In this document: in pieces, positions 9,121-17,770 of the stretch
How positions within the stretch are numbered: the stretch's first letter is position 1
How the letters are laid out: each line of letters begins with the position of its first letter
From: Leifsonia shinshuensis
GTDB taxonomy: Bacteria > Actinomycetota > Actinomycetes > Actinomycetales > Microbacteriaceae
NCBI RefSeq assembly: GCF_013410375.1
Contig: NZ_JACCFL010000001.1
Location: 434,001 to 498,000, forward strand
Length of the DNA stretch: 64,000 nucleotides
Reading direction: 5' to 3'
The notes under the pieces: model-generated
Seen by the model: the letters and a program-made list of their open reading frames with translations, nothing else
Database searches by the model: none
What the model was told of the DNA's origin: nothing
Position numbers and translations under genes: made by a program

Positions 9121-9522
9121 ATGAGCGCAGGGACGAAGGACGATCCGTGGCGCCTGACCACGGCGCCGGGCACGTCGGAGTACACGATGTACCGGGACGA
9201 CGAGGCCGACCCGCCCGCGCTGGTCTGCCAGGTCGGCTCCACGCGGCTGAGCTACCGGGCGAGCGCGATCGACGACCTCGCGCAGTGGCTGCGCGAGCAG
9301 GGCGACTGGGTGCCGCTGGGCGCGGCGGACGAGAACAAGCCGGTCGTGGCCGGGACGATCGAGGCCTGGGGCCGCGACCCGGTGAACCCGGTGGGCGGTT
9401 GGTACGGGCTGCGCAAGGGCTACCGCGGCCGGTTCGGGATGTACCTCCCGCCGCTGCTGGAGCAGCTCGGGCTGATCGAGCTCACGCACGACGCGCGCAA
9501 CAACCGGGCGCGGGCGAAGTAG
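9121..9522 (+). CDS. Conserved hypothetical protein
   Basis: Predicted 133-residue soluble protein, not recognised with certainty. It has an N-terminal MSAGTKDDPWRL segment, a central WLREQGDWVPLG stretch and a C-terminal region (WYGLRKGYRGRFGMYLPPLLE) conserved in style with small actinobacterial proteins. ATG 9121 has a strong AGAGGAGGAG ribosome-binding site. It lies 53 bp after the serine hydrolase and 9 bp before the isochorismatase-like gene, so co-transcription with either is possible. Confidence 0.75.
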   Translation: MSAGTKDDPWRLTTAPGTSEYTMYRDDEADPPALVCQVGSTRLSYRASAIDDLAQWLREQGDWVPLGAADENKPVVAGTIEAWGRDPVNPVGGWYGLRKGYRGRFGMYLPPLLEQLGLIELTHDARNNRARAK

Positions 9523-9531
9523 TTTAACCAT

Positions 9532-10107
9532 GTGAACGATCTCGCGCTGAACCCCGCAACGACCGCCCTCCTGCTCATGGACCTGCAGCCGGGCATCCTC
9601 GGGCGCCTGCCCGACTCGGACGCCTTCCTGGCCGGGCTGGTTCGCGCGCGGGACGCCGCGCGCGCCGCGGGCATGACCGTCGGCTACGTGCGCGTCGCCA
9701 TCAGCGCGGAGGAGGCCGCGACGATCCCGGCCCGTTCGCGCTTCGCCCGGGCCGGCGAGCGCCTCGACCCCGACCGCCCCGAGACGCAGATCGACCCGCG
9801 AATCGCGCCCGCCGATGGCGAGATCGTCGTCCGCAAGAAGCGCGTCGGCGCGTTCGGCACTACCGACCTGCAGGAGCAGCTCGACGCCCGCGGCGTCGAC
9901 ACCCTCGTGCTCGCCGGCGTCTCGACCGGCGAAGTCGTCCTCTCGACCGTGCGCGACGCCGCCGACCGGGACTACCGGCTCGTCGTGCTGGAGGACGGCT
10001 GCTGGGACTCCGACCCGGAGGTCCACCAGGTGCTCACCGCGAAGGTGTTCGCCCGCGGCGGCGCGACCGTCACCAGCATCGACGACTTCATCGCGTCGCT
10101 GGCGTAG
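9532..10107 (+). CDS. Isochorismatase-family hydrolase-like protein lacking the catalytic cysteine
   Basis: Predicted 191-residue alpha/beta protein of the isochorismatase/cysteine-hydrolase superfamily. The Asp motif is LLLMDLQPG, the Lys motif is VRKKRVGAFGTTDL, and the nucleophile elbow reads AGVSTGEVVLSTVRDA, with Val where the catalytic Cys normally sits. Enzymes such as PhzD also lack that Cys, so activity is not excluded. The start is GTG 9532, 6 nt after a TAGTTT box that overlaps the previous stop codon, consistent with a leaderless transcript. Its 3' end overlaps the convergent Nudix gene by 136 bp. Confidence 0.85.
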   Translation: MNDLALNPATTALLLMDLQPGILGRLPDSDAFLAGLVRARDAARAAGMTVGYVRVAISAEEAATIPARSRFARAGERLDPDRPETQIDPRIAPADGEIVVRKKRVGAFGTTDLQEQLDARGVDTLVLAGVSTGEVVLSTVRDAADRDYRLVVLEDGCWDSDPEVHQVLTAKVFARGGATVTSIDDFIASLA

Positions 10108-10580
10108 CGGACGACCTCGGCGAGCCCGGGCGCGAGGTCGTCCGGGGCGTCCGGCCCGTCGAGCTCGTCGACGGGCAGCCAGTGCAGCTCCTGCGACTCG
10201 TCCTCCCCCGGCGTCCCGGCGGGGTCGGTGGTCGCGACGAACGCGTAGACGATGTCGGTGTGCGCGTGGTCGTCGGTGATCGGGTGCACGTCCACGCACA
10301 GCGGCGCCGGCAGCACGGCGATGCCCTCCGCCCGCTCGATGCGATGGGCCGGCTGCAGCAGCAGGAGCTGGTCGAGGTCGTAGCCGGACTCCTCGCGGAG
10401 CTCGTGCGCGATCGCCGCCCACGGATCCTCGGTGCGCTCGACGTGGCCTCCCGGCTGCATCAGCAGCCCGCGCTTGCGGTGGCGGTGCACCAGCAGATGG
10501 GTGCGCCCGTCGAGCTCTCGCAGGATCAGCGCGCTGGTCGTGAGGTCGTACTCGCCCGGTCCGGTGTTGAGGTGCGGCAT
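9972..10580 (-). CDS. Nudix hydrolase
   Basis: Predicted 202-residue Nudix protein cleaving nucleoside-diphosphate-linked compounds. The Nudix box begins GGHVERTEDPWAAIAHELREE, matching GX5EX7REUXEEXGU except that the first Arg is His. The domain ends near ...APGLAEVVRY (about residue 155). The remaining roughly 46 residues run antisense into the isochorismatase-like gene, because the first in-frame stop is at 9972. That tail is low in recognisable structure, so a shorter functional protein or a lost stop is possible. The start ATG 10580 is divergent from the TMEM175-like gene. Confidence 0.82.
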   Translation of the reverse strand: MPHLNTGPGEYDLTTSALILRELDGRTHLLVHRHRKRGLLMQPGGHVERTEDPWAAIAHELREESGYDLDQLLLLQPAHRIERAEGIAVLPAPLCVDVHPITDDHAHTDIVYAFVATTDPAGTPGEDESQELHWLPVDELDGPDAPDDLAPGLAEVVRYASDAMKSSMLVTVAPPRANTFAVSTWWTSGSESQQPSSSTTSR

Positions 10581-10607
10581 CCCCTCAGTCTGACCGATCC
10601 CCCACAG

Positions 10608-10666
10608 CCGAGTACGCAGATTATCGACGGACTCGACGGTTTCCGGCCGATTTTTCGCGTACTCGG
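10608..10666. repeat. Three-box GAGTACGC element, copy A (degenerate middle box)
   Basis: First box CCGAGTACGC at 10608, expected second box position 10627 degenerate (ACGGACTCGA), third box GCGTACTCGG at 10657. The 19 and 30 bp spacing matches the four other copies. It lies in the 99 bp between the divergent Nudix and TMEM175-like genes. Confidence 0.75.
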
Positions 10667-10679
10667 GCATGATGTGCGT

Positions 10680-11306
10680 ATGGCGGAGGTTCGGACGCGG
10701 GGATTCGACCGGTTGGTCAACTTCTCGGACGCGGTGGTGGCGATCGCGATCACGCTGCTGATCCTGCCCCTCGTCGACGCGAGCTCCGAAGTCGCGAAGG
10801 AGGGCATCGCCCACTACTTCCAGCACAACTTCTGGCAGCTGCTCGCGTTCGCCATCTCGTTCGTCGTCATCGCGCGGCTGTGGATGGTCCACCACCAGGT
10901 CTTCGGCTGGATCGAGGGTTACACGAGCGGCCTGCTCTGGCTCAACATGCTGTGGCTGGCCTGCATCGTGTTCATGCCGTTCACCGCCAACGTGCTGTCC
11001 GACAGTCCGAACGGCCGGCCGGACGTCCACGCGCTCTACCTCGGCGACCTGCTCCTGACCGCGCTGGCAATGCAGTTCATGGAGCTCCTGATCGTCCGGA
11101 CTCCCGGCCTGCTGTCGGACGAGGGCCGGGCGCAGTCCGATCCGCTCCGCGGCTGGACGTTCATCATCCTGCTCGCGGTGGCGATGGTGCTCGCGATCGT
11201 CCTCCCCGACATCGGGATGTTCTGGCTGTTCATCCTCTTCCTGTCGCGGCCGGTGTACCTGCTGCTGGCCCGGATGCTCCGCCCGCGCGAGCGTGCGGGC
11301 GTCTGA
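10680..11306 (+). CDS. TMEM175-like (DUF1211) membrane protein, putative potassium channel
   Basis: Predicted 208-residue integral membrane protein. The N-terminal RGFDRLVNFSDAVVAIAIT contains the R-x-x-x-FSD signature of bacterial TMEM175 channels, which conduct potassium with weak selectivity. About six hydrophobic segments follow (at roughly 20-38, 58-78, 93-112, 127-145, 162-180 and 182-200). ATG 10680 lies 6 nt after a CATGAT box, suggesting a leaderless or very short leader. Divergent from the Nudix gene; the element at 10608-10666 lies directly in its promoter area. Confidence 0.85.
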   Translation: MAEVRTRGFDRLVNFSDAVVAIAITLLILPLVDASSEVAKEGIAHYFQHNFWQLLAFAISFVVIARLWMVHHQVFGWIEGYTSGLLWLNMLWLACIVFMPFTANVLSDSPNGRPDVHALYLGDLLLTALAMQFMELLIVRTPGLLSDEGRAQSDPLRGWTFIILLAVAMVLAIVLPDIGMFWLFILFLSRPVYLLLARMLRPRERAGV

Positions 11307-11352
11307 CCGGACGGCCCTTCCCAGCGGCCCGGCCGGGGGCTATCGTCGCGGC

Positions 11353-11541
11353 ATGCGACCCAAGACCTTTTTCGTGCTCCTCGTCATCGCCGCGGCCTAC
11401 ATCCTGGGCTCCCGCGCCGGCCGGGAGCGCTACGACCAGATCGTCGAGTCGGTGACCGCGTTCTGGAACAACCCGGACGTCAAGAAGGCGCGCAAGAACG
11501 CGAAGAAGCAGGCCGAGAAGGCCCGTAGGCGCTACGCCTGA
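11353..11541 (+). CDS. Small YtxH-like membrane protein with GSRAGRERY motif
   Basis: Predicted 62-residue protein: one N-terminal hydrophobic helix (FFVLLVIAAAYILGS), then the motif GSRAGRERYDQI, and a very basic C-terminus (KKARKNAKKQAEKARRRYA). The same architecture occurs in the 88-residue protein at 33230. Function unknown; a membrane-anchored protein with a cationic cytoplasmic tail is what the sequence shows. ATG 11353 follows TATCGT by 6 nt, which looks leaderless. Confidence 0.8.
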   Translation: MRPKTFFVLLVIAAAYILGSRAGRERYDQIVESVTAFWNNPDVKKARKNAKKQAEKARRRYA

Positions 11542-11556
11542 CCGGCTGAGCCGGGC

Positions 11557-11784
11557 TCAGGGCTCGCGGTAGTCGCCCTCGGTGTACTCGCCTTCCGGCG
11601 CCTCCGCGGGCTCCTCGACGTCGGTGTACGTGCCCTCGACGTCGGGCTCGGGGCCGGGGTTCTCCTCGGTCTCGGTGTACTGGCCGTGGACCGTGCGCTC
11701 GTGCGGTCCCTCGTCGTCGGACTCGGTGTAGCCGCCCTCGAGGTTCTCGCGGGCGGCGCCGGTGGGCTCTTCAGGGTTGCTCAT
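11557..11784 (-). CDS. Small acidic repeat protein (GxYT[ED] repeats)
   Basis: Predicted 75-residue, strongly acidic, hydrophilic protein. Four evenly distributed repeats are visible: GGYTES, GQYTET, GTYTDV and GEYTEG, separated by Pro/Glu-rich linkers. No membrane segment or signal. Likely disordered. The family is not recognised with a known function; the regular repeats and clean ORF support coding. Convergent with the small YtxH-like gene. Confidence 0.72.
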   Translation of the reverse strand: MSNPEEPTGAARENLEGGYTESDDEGPHERTVHGQYTETEENPGPEPDVEGTYTDVEEPAEAPEGEYTEGDYREP

Positions 11785-11900
11785 AGCCAGGAGAGTACGC
11801 TTTCGCGCGCCCCACGACCAGAGTGGAGGGGGCGGTCCTCCACGCGCTGCGCACCCGGTCCCTGTAGACGCTCCGGTACGCCCCCCGCTACCCTTCGGCC

Positions 11901-14738
11901 ATGGCGCGGTCGCCCTCGATCTTCGCTCAGCGCGGTCCGTCGGTCCTCGAGCTGAGGATCCACGGCATCAAGAACACGCCGCCGGCGGAGATGCTCGGCG
12001 TCGCGCCGGGCGACGTGCGCCCGGATCAGGCCGACGAGAACGGCGGCTTCTACGTCCCGACCGTCGACCCCGTCGACCCGACCGACCCGGCGACGCCGCC
12101 GACGGTGATCCGCCGCGAGGGGTACTCCTGGGGGATGCTCGCGCGCTACGGCGGCGGCGCGCTCGTCGTGGTCGGCCAGTTCTTCGTGCAGCTGGCCTGG
12201 CTGCTCATCCTGCCGTTCGGACTGTGCAACACGGCCTACTGGACGCGGACGATCCCCGACCAGCCGCGCACCGGCGAGTGGAACGCCGGCCGCGGCGCCG
12301 CCTCGCTGCGGGTCTTCGCGCTCGGGCTGACCCTCCTCTACGTCTGCGCGCTGGCGTCGGTGAGCCTGGACCTGATCGGGACGCAGTGCCTGGCGCGTCC
12401 GGCGCTGTGCCCGGCGCTGCCCGGCTGGGTGACCGCGTTCTTCACCACGCCGGGGCTCGACCACCGCGGCATCCGGGTCGCCCTGCTCTCCCTCGTGCCG
12501 ATCGCCGGCGTGCTCCTCCTCTTCTTCGTGTCGCATCAGGCGCGCACCCGCTACGAGGCCGGGATCTTCGGGACGGTCGCGAAGATCCGCACCGCGAGCG
12601 ACCTCAGCGGCGTGACGGACGAGCAGGGCGCGACCCCGCGCCGGCCGCTCGCGACCGACGGGTTCTGGGGGATCACCCGGGTGAAGCTGCCCAGCGAGCT
12701 GTTGCACACGGCTGCGGCGTTCTTCCTCATGGCGCTGCTGCTCGGCTGGGACGGCGTCTTCTGGTCGTGCGCGCCCGCCGGCGTCGACCTCCCGCCGCAG
12801 TGCCTCGACCCGGCGCACACGCCGCTGCTGGCGAAGTGGTGGCTGACGCTGGGGGCCGTTCTCGCGGCGGCGGGGCTGATCGCCGTGGTCGCCCTCGTCG
12901 TCCGCAACGTCGACACCACTGTTCGCGGGCGGGCCGAGCGGGCGATGCGCGACGTCGAGCCCGCCGCCAGGACCGCCCGCCGGCACGCCCTGATCCGGCT
13001 CGAGCTGCGGAAGCGGGAGGCCGTGGCCGGCTGGGTGCTGCTGGCCGCGATCGTCGTGTACGTCGCGGTCGGGGTCGCCGTCGCGCTGCCGGACGGCACG
13101 GCGGCCGAGGAGCGGGCCCCCTCGTTCCTCGGGCTCGTGATCGCGCCTTCGATCATCCTCGGCGTCCTGCTCGCGATCGCGCTGTCCGCACTGGGCTGGC
13201 GGCGCGGCGTGCCGCGCTGGCTCTCGATCCTCGTGGTCGCCGTGGGCGGGGTGTCGCTGCTGGTGGCCGTCGTCTCGACGCCGAAGGATCTCCGGCTCGC
13301 CCCGCTCACCGCGGCGGCGTACGGTCTCGCCGCCCTGTGCGCCGTGCTGCTCGCCGTGCTCGTCGTCTTCCGGCCGATGGCGAGGCGGCGCAGCTTCGCC
13401 TACGAGGGCTGGCGGGGGACCGGGCCCGGGGTGATCATGCTGCTCTCGCTGGGCGGCGCCATGCTGCTCTCGACGCTCCTCGTCCTCGGGACGCAGTGCG
13501 CGCTCGCCTCCACCGGCGGCCCGACGCCGGTCTGCCCGCTGGCGCCCGGTGGCCTGACCACGCCGGTAGCGTACCGCAACTTCGGCGGGACGGTCCCCGT
13601 CCTCGCGGTCGTCCTCCTGCTGTTCGTGCTCGTCGTCGCCCTGCTGCGGATGCGCACGACGCCGCGCCTGACCACGCCGGAGACCGTCGGGGGCCGCGCG
13701 CTCCGCGAGCCGCTGCGCAGCTACCGCGACGGCCGGGTGCCGCAGGTGAAGTCCGCGGGCAAGCTGGACTTCCGGATGCTCAACGCCCGCCGGTCGGCCG
13801 CGCTCTTCCACCGCGGCGAGCCCGTCCTCGGGCTCCTGGCGGCCCTGCTGGCGCTCGGCATCGTCGTGGCGATCGCCCTGCCGCAGCCGCTCCGGCCGGC
13901 GCTGCTGGACCTGGCGCTCCCGGCGCTCGGGCTGATCTCCGTCGCCGCGGTCGTGACCATCGCCGAGAACGCGCTCACCACCAAGGAGCGGCCGATCGGC
14001 GTGATGTGGGACCTGATGTGCTTCCTCCCGCGAGCCGGGCATCCGTTCGGGCCGCCCTGCTACGCCGAGCGCGTCATCCCGGAGCTCCGCGACCGCATCG
14101 TCGCCTGGCTGGAGGCCGACATCGCGAAGGACGCCGGCAGCGTGCAGGACCGGCGCACCGCGGAGCAGCGCGCCCGCGACGAGCTCCGGGCGCTGACCAC
14201 GTGGCAGCGCAGGAAGGTCGTGTTCAGCGCGCACAGCCTCGGCGCTGTCCTCGCGGTCTCGACGATCTTCACGCTGGGCGCCGACACCACGGACGGGCTC
14301 AAGAACGTCGGGCTGCTCACGTACGGAACGCAGCTGCGCGCGTACTTCGGCCGGTTCTTCCCCGAGCTGTTCGGGCCGGCGGCGCTCGGCGCCCTCCCGA
14401 GCCGCGCGCCGTCGCTGTGGCAGGCGGACCCGTGGCTGCGGCAGGTCGTGGAGGATCACGCAACGGCGGGGTCGGGCGGCCGCGATCCCGTCGAGCGCGA
14501 CAAGCCGACGCTGCGCGAGCTGCTCACCCAGCCGGACGGGCAGCTCGCCTGGATCAACCTGTGGCGGCGCACCGACTACCTGGGCTTCCCCGACGCCTCG
14601 TTCAAGGACAACGAGATCGACCGGGGGGCAGACGAGTTCGGGCCGCCGCTCTACCTTGTGAAGGTGGCGACGCACCCCAACTACCAGGCCTCCACCCAAT
14701 ACATGACCGCCCTCCGTGACCTCATCCACCGCCTGTGA
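11901..14738 (+). CDS. Large multi-spanning membrane protein with alpha/beta-hydrolase motifs
   Basis: Predicted 945-residue protein. It opens with a hydrolase-like strand and oxyanion-type motif (LELRIHGIKNTPPAEML, residues 16-32). At least nine hydrophobic helices follow between about residues 85 and 680, in two clusters with basic cytoplasmic linkers. Near the C-terminus is VVFSAHSLGAVLAV with a nucleophile elbow A-H-S-L-G, Ser779. Thus the lipase/esterase fold appears split by the membrane region. Substrate unknown. ATG 11901 follows TACCCT by 6 nt, which looks leaderless. A long antisense ORF across the same interval is a codon-bias artefact. Confidence 0.8.
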   Translation: MARSPSIFAQRGPSVLELRIHGIKNTPPAEMLGVAPGDVRPDQADENGGFYVPTVDPVDPTDPATPPTVIRREGYSWGMLARYGGGALVVVGQFFVQLAWLLILPFGLCNTAYWTRTIPDQPRTGEWNAGRGAASLRVFALGLTLLYVCALASVSLDLIGTQCLARPALCPALPGWVTAFFTTPGLDHRGIRVALLSLVPIAGVLLLFFVSHQARTRYEAGIFGTVAKIRTASDLSGVTDEQGATPRRPLATDGFWGITRVKLPSELLHTAAAFFLMALLLGWDGVFWSCAPAGVDLPPQCLDPAHTPLLAKWWLTLGAVLAAAGLIAVVALVVRNVDTTVRGRAERAMRDVEPAARTARRHALIRLELRKREAVAGWVLLAAIVVYVAVGVAVALPDGTAAEERAPSFLGLVIAPSIILGVLLAIALSALGWRRGVPRWLSILVVAVGGVSLLVAVVSTPKDLRLAPLTAAAYGLAALCAVLLAVLVVFRPMARRRSFAYEGWRGTGPGVIMLLSLGGAMLLSTLLVLGTQCALASTGGPTPVCPLAPGGLTTPVAYRNFGGTVPVLAVVLLLFVLVVALLRMRTTPRLTTPETVGGRALREPLRSYRDGRVPQVKSAGKLDFRMLNARRSAALFHRGEPVLGLLAALLALGIVVAIALPQPLRPALLDLALPALGLISVAAVVTIAENALTTKERPIGVMWDLMCFLPRAGHPFGPPCYAERVIPELRDRIVAWLEADIAKDAGSVQDRRTAEQRARDELRALTTWQRRKVVFSAHSLGAVLAVSTIFTLGADTTDGLKNVGLLTYGTQLRAYFGRFFPELFGPAALGALPSRAPSLWQADPWLRQVVEDHATAGSGGRDPVERDKPTLRELLTQPDGQLAWINLWRRTDYLGFPDASFKDNEIDRGADEFGPPLYLVKVATHPNYQASTQYMTALRDLIHRL

Positions 14739-14757
14739 CGGCGACGCCCCGACCGCG

Positions 14758-14810
14758 ATTCGTCACGAATGTGCGTTTTCAGCGTCGCTTTCGCGACATT
14801 CGTCACGAAT
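14758..14810. repeat. Paired ATTCGTCACGAAT boxes (locus 1)
   Basis: Two identical 13 bp near-palindromes ATTCGTCACGAAT at 14758 and 14798 (40 bp apart), each followed by GTGCG. They sit in the 141 bp gap between the membrane hydrolase and the beta-glucosidase. Other loci of the family are at 31884-32002 and 41571-41623. Confidence 0.75.
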
Positions 14811-14879
14811 GTGCGCCGCCCCCGAACCATAAAACCGAGTGGTGTAAGGTTTTGTTACGCCGCCGTTCGAAGGAGAATC

Positions 14880-17126
14880 ATGGTCGACAGCCTGCCCCGA
14901 GCATCCGAACTCACCCTGGACGAGAAGGCGTCGCTCACGAGCGGCCGCAGCTTCTGGGAGACCGAGGGCGTGGAGCGCGCCGGGATCCCCTCCATCTACC
15001 TGACCGACGGGCCGCACGGCGTGCGCAAGCAGGCGCAGGGCGGCGACCACCTCGGCATCGGCGACAGCGTCCCCGCCACCTGCTTCCCGCCCGCGGTCGC
15101 GCTCGGCTCCTCGTGGGACGCCGAGCTGCTGGAGCGGGTCGGCGCGGCGCTCGGCGAGGAGGCCAAGGCCGAGGGCGTCGGCGTGCTGCTCGGCCCGGGC
15201 ATCAACATCAAGCGCTCGCCGCTCTGCGGGCGCAACTTCGAGTACCTCTCCGAGGACCCGATCGTCTCCGGCCGACTCGGCGCGGCGCTGGTCCGCGGCC
15301 TCCAGTCGCAGGGCGTCGGCGCCTCCCTCAAGCACTTCGCCGCCAACAACCAGGAGACCGACCGGCTGCGCGTGAGCGCCGACGTCGACGAGCGCCCGCT
15401 GCGCGAGATCTACCTGCGCGGCTTCCAGCACGTCGTGACCCACGCCCAGCCGTGGACGGTGATGTGCTCCTACAACCGCATCAACGGCGTCTACGCGAGC
15501 GAGGACCCGTGGCTGCTCACCTCCGTGCTCCGCGACGAGTGGGGCTTCGAGGGGCTGGTCGTCTCCGACTGGGGAGCGGTGAACGACCGGGTCAGCGCGC
15601 TGGTCGCCGGGCTCGACCTGGAGATGCCGTCGAGCGGCGGCGTCACGGACGCGCAACTGGTCGCCGCGGTGCGCGACGGCTCGCTGGCGGAGTCCGTGCT
15701 CGACACCGCGGCGGACCGCGTGATCGACCTGGTGGAGAAGGCGCTCGCCGAGGCCGACGCGACCGCCACCTACGACGCGGAGGCGCACCACGCCCTCGCC
15801 CGTGAGGTCGCCGGCCGCAGCGTCGTCCTGCTCAAGAACGACGGCGTCCTCCCGCTGGCGGCGGAGGCCGGACGCACGATCGCCGTCATCGGCGAGTTCG
15901 CCCGCACCCCGCGCTACCAGGGCGCCGGCTCGTCCCAGATCGTCCCCACCCGCCTCGACAACGCATTGGACGAGCTGCGCGCGCTCTCCGGCGACGCGAC
16001 CGTGGTCTTCGCCCCGGGCTACACCCTCGGCGCCGACGCGGACGAGGTCGCGCTCACGGCCGAGGCCGTCGGGATCGCGGCGGACGCCGACGACGTTCTG
16101 GTCTTCCTCGGCCTGCCGGGCGAGGACGAGTCTGAGGGCTTCGACCGCGAGCACCTCGAGCTCCCCGCCGCGCAGACCGCGCTGCTGGAGGCCGTCATCG
16201 CCGCCAACCCGCGCGTCACCGTCGTGCTCTCCAACGGCGGCGTGGTGCGCGTCTCGGGCTGGGCCGATCGGGTGCCCGCGATCGTGGAGGGCTGGCTGCT
16301 CGGCCAGGCCGGGGGCGGCGCGATCGCCGATGTGCTGTTCGGCGTGGTCAACCCGTCCGGCCGGCTCGCGGAGACCATCCCGGTGCGCCTGGAGGACACC
16401 GCGTCGTACCTCAACTTCCCGGGCGAGAAGGGCCACGTACGCTACGGCGAGGGCCTGTTCGTCGGCTACCGCGACTTCGACGCTCGGGCCGCGGCGGTCT
16501 CCTTCCCGTTCGGCCACGGCCTGTCGTACACGACGTTCGCGTTCGGCGCTCCGACGGCGACCGCGACGGCCGAGGGGATCCGCGTGGCGGTGGACGTCAC
16601 GAACACGGGCGACCGGGACGGTCGGGAGGTCGTGCAGGTCTACGTGTCGGTGCCGGCCTCCCGCGTGCAGCGCCCGGTGCGCGAGCTGAAGGGCTTCGCC
16701 ACCGTCGCCGTGGCCGCGGGCGCCACCGAGACCGTGGTGATCGACGTGGCGGCAGAAGACCTCGCCTACTTCGACACCGAGCTCGACGCCTGGACGGTGG
16801 AGGGCGGCGAGTACGTGGTGGAGGTCGGCGCGTCGTCCCGCGACCTGCGCGGCTCCGCCGTCGTGACCCTCGCCGGCGACGGCCGCAGCGCTCCGCTCAC
16901 GATCCAGTCGACCCTCGGCGAGTGGCTGGAGCACCCGGTCGGCGGCCCCGTCCTGATGGCGGCGCTCGCGCAGAGCGCGGAGGCCCAGGGGATGGGCGCG
17001 ATGCTGGCCGACCCGGGCCTGCGCCGGATGGCGGAGTCCATCCCGCTGGTGCGCGCGGCGTCGTTCCCCGGCAGCCCGGTGACGGCGGAGCAGCTGGACC
17101 AGCTCGTGGCGGCGGCGAACCGGTAG
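14880..17126 (+). CDS. Beta-glucosidase, glycoside hydrolase family 3
   Basis: Predicted 748-residue GH3 enzyme hydrolysing terminal beta-D-glucosyl (or related) residues. The (beta/alpha)8 domain includes TDGPHGVRKQ, KHFAANNQE and the nucleophile in VVSDWGAV (Asp230). The second domain starts near residue 310 (RSVVLLKNDGVLPL) and contains LGLPGEDESEGFDRE. The C-terminal fibronectin-III-like domain starts near 555 (FPFGHGLSYTTF). No signal peptide, so it acts in the cytoplasm on imported glucosides. ATG 14880 has a GAAGGAG ribosome-binding site. The roughly 65 residues beyond the fibronectin domain are an extra helical tail. Confidence 0.95.
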   Translation: MVDSLPRASELTLDEKASLTSGRSFWETEGVERAGIPSIYLTDGPHGVRKQAQGGDHLGIGDSVPATCFPPAVALGSSWDAELLERVGAALGEEAKAEGVGVLLGPGINIKRSPLCGRNFEYLSEDPIVSGRLGAALVRGLQSQGVGASLKHFAANNQETDRLRVSADVDERPLREIYLRGFQHVVTHAQPWTVMCSYNRINGVYASEDPWLLTSVLRDEWGFEGLVVSDWGAVNDRVSALVAGLDLEMPSSGGVTDAQLVAAVRDGSLAESVLDTAADRVIDLVEKALAEADATATYDAEAHHALAREVAGRSVVLLKNDGVLPLAAEAGRTIAVIGEFARTPRYQGAGSSQIVPTRLDNALDELRALSGDATVVFAPGYTLGADADEVALTAEAVGIAADADDVLVFLGLPGEDESEGFDREHLELPAAQTALLEAVIAANPRVTVVLSNGGVVRVSGWADRVPAIVEGWLLGQAGGGAIADVLFGVVNPSGRLAETIPVRLEDTASYLNFPGEKGHVRYGEGLFVGYRDFDARAAAVSFPFGHGLSYTTFAFGAPTATATAEGIRVAVDVTNTGDRDGREVVQVYVSVPASRVQRPVRELKGFATVAVAAGATETVVIDVAAEDLAYFDTELDAWTVEGGEYVVEVGASSRDLRGSAVVTLAGDGRSAPLTIQSTLGEWLEHPVGGPVLMAALAQSAEAQGMGAMLADPGLRRMAESIPLVRAASFPGSPVTAEQLDQLVAAANR

Positions 17127-17192
17127 CGTACGCCGCTTTCGGCGACGGTGAACCCCTTGCGTGGGCGGGGGGTTCGGCGTTGCGTCGGTGCC

Positions 17193-17405
17193 ATGAGCGA
17201 CCAGCGAGATGACACGGATGCCGTCGCCGGCCACGACCCGACCAACGGGCTCGCCGGCGACCTCGAAGGCGACGACGGCGGCGCCATCACGCCCTCGGCG
17301 GACCAGAACGTGATCCAGGACGTGATCGCCGACCTCGACCCGGACCGACCGAGGGACGAGGACGACGACTCGGCCACGTCGTACAGCGAGGAGGGCAGGC
17401 CATGA
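17193..17405 (+). CDS. Small acidic hypothetical protein
   Basis: Predicted 70-residue, Asp/Glu-rich, hydrophilic protein (MSDQRDDTDAVAGHDPTN...). No domain recognised. Its TGA overlaps the ATG of the next acidic gene (ATGA), so the two are co-translated. This coupling plus similar composition is the main evidence that both are real. Confidence 0.65.
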   Translation: MSDQRDDTDAVAGHDPTNGLAGDLEGDDGGAITPSADQNVIQDVIADLDPDRPRDEDDDSATSYSEEGRP

Positions 17406-17752
17406 GCGACACCAGCGGACTCCCGAACACGAGCGATCTCGGCGTGCCGGCCGAGGACGACCCCGCGCGCTTCGAGGACGGCGGCGGCGAGGGCCGGAGC
17501 GGCCAGGAGGCCGGGGCCGACCGGGACGCGCAGGCCGCCGAGCCCGGCGAGGACGAGCCGGAGAATGGCGACGTCTCCGCGGCGCACGAGACGGGCGTCA
17601 CGCCCGAGGGAGCGGAGGACGTGACGACGCGCGACACGCAGGGTCCGGCGTCGGAGGGCTCCGACGCCGCCGAACCGCCGCCTGCCGACTTCGACCCGAG
17701 CGAGCAGCCGTCCAACCCGGACCTCGTCAAGAACACCGAGCCCCCGGACTGA
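17402..17752 (+). CDS. Acidic, probably disordered hypothetical protein
   Basis: Predicted 116-residue protein dominated by Glu, Asp, Gly, Pro and Ala (MSDTSGLPNTSDLGVPAEDD...), with no hydrophobic core, membrane helix or signal. Coupled to the 70-residue acidic protein by an ATGA overlap. The stop region carries a small direct duplication of CCGGACTGAGC. Followed at 17771 by a very strong stem-loop. Function unknown. Confidence 0.6.
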   Translation: MSDTSGLPNTSDLGVPAEDDPARFEDGGGEGRSGQEAGADRDAQAAEPGEDEPENGDVSAAHETGVTPEGAEDVTTRDTQGPASEGSDAAEPPPADFDPSEQPSNPDLVKNTEPPD

Positions 17753-17770
17753 GCCGCCGGACTGAGCGCC

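Noticed and set aside
11781..14729. 982-residue minus-strand ORF opposite the membrane hydrolase
   Set aside because: Arg/Gln/Asp-rich low-complexity chain typical of the antisense frame of high-GC genes; the plus strand has clear membrane helices and hydrolase motifs.
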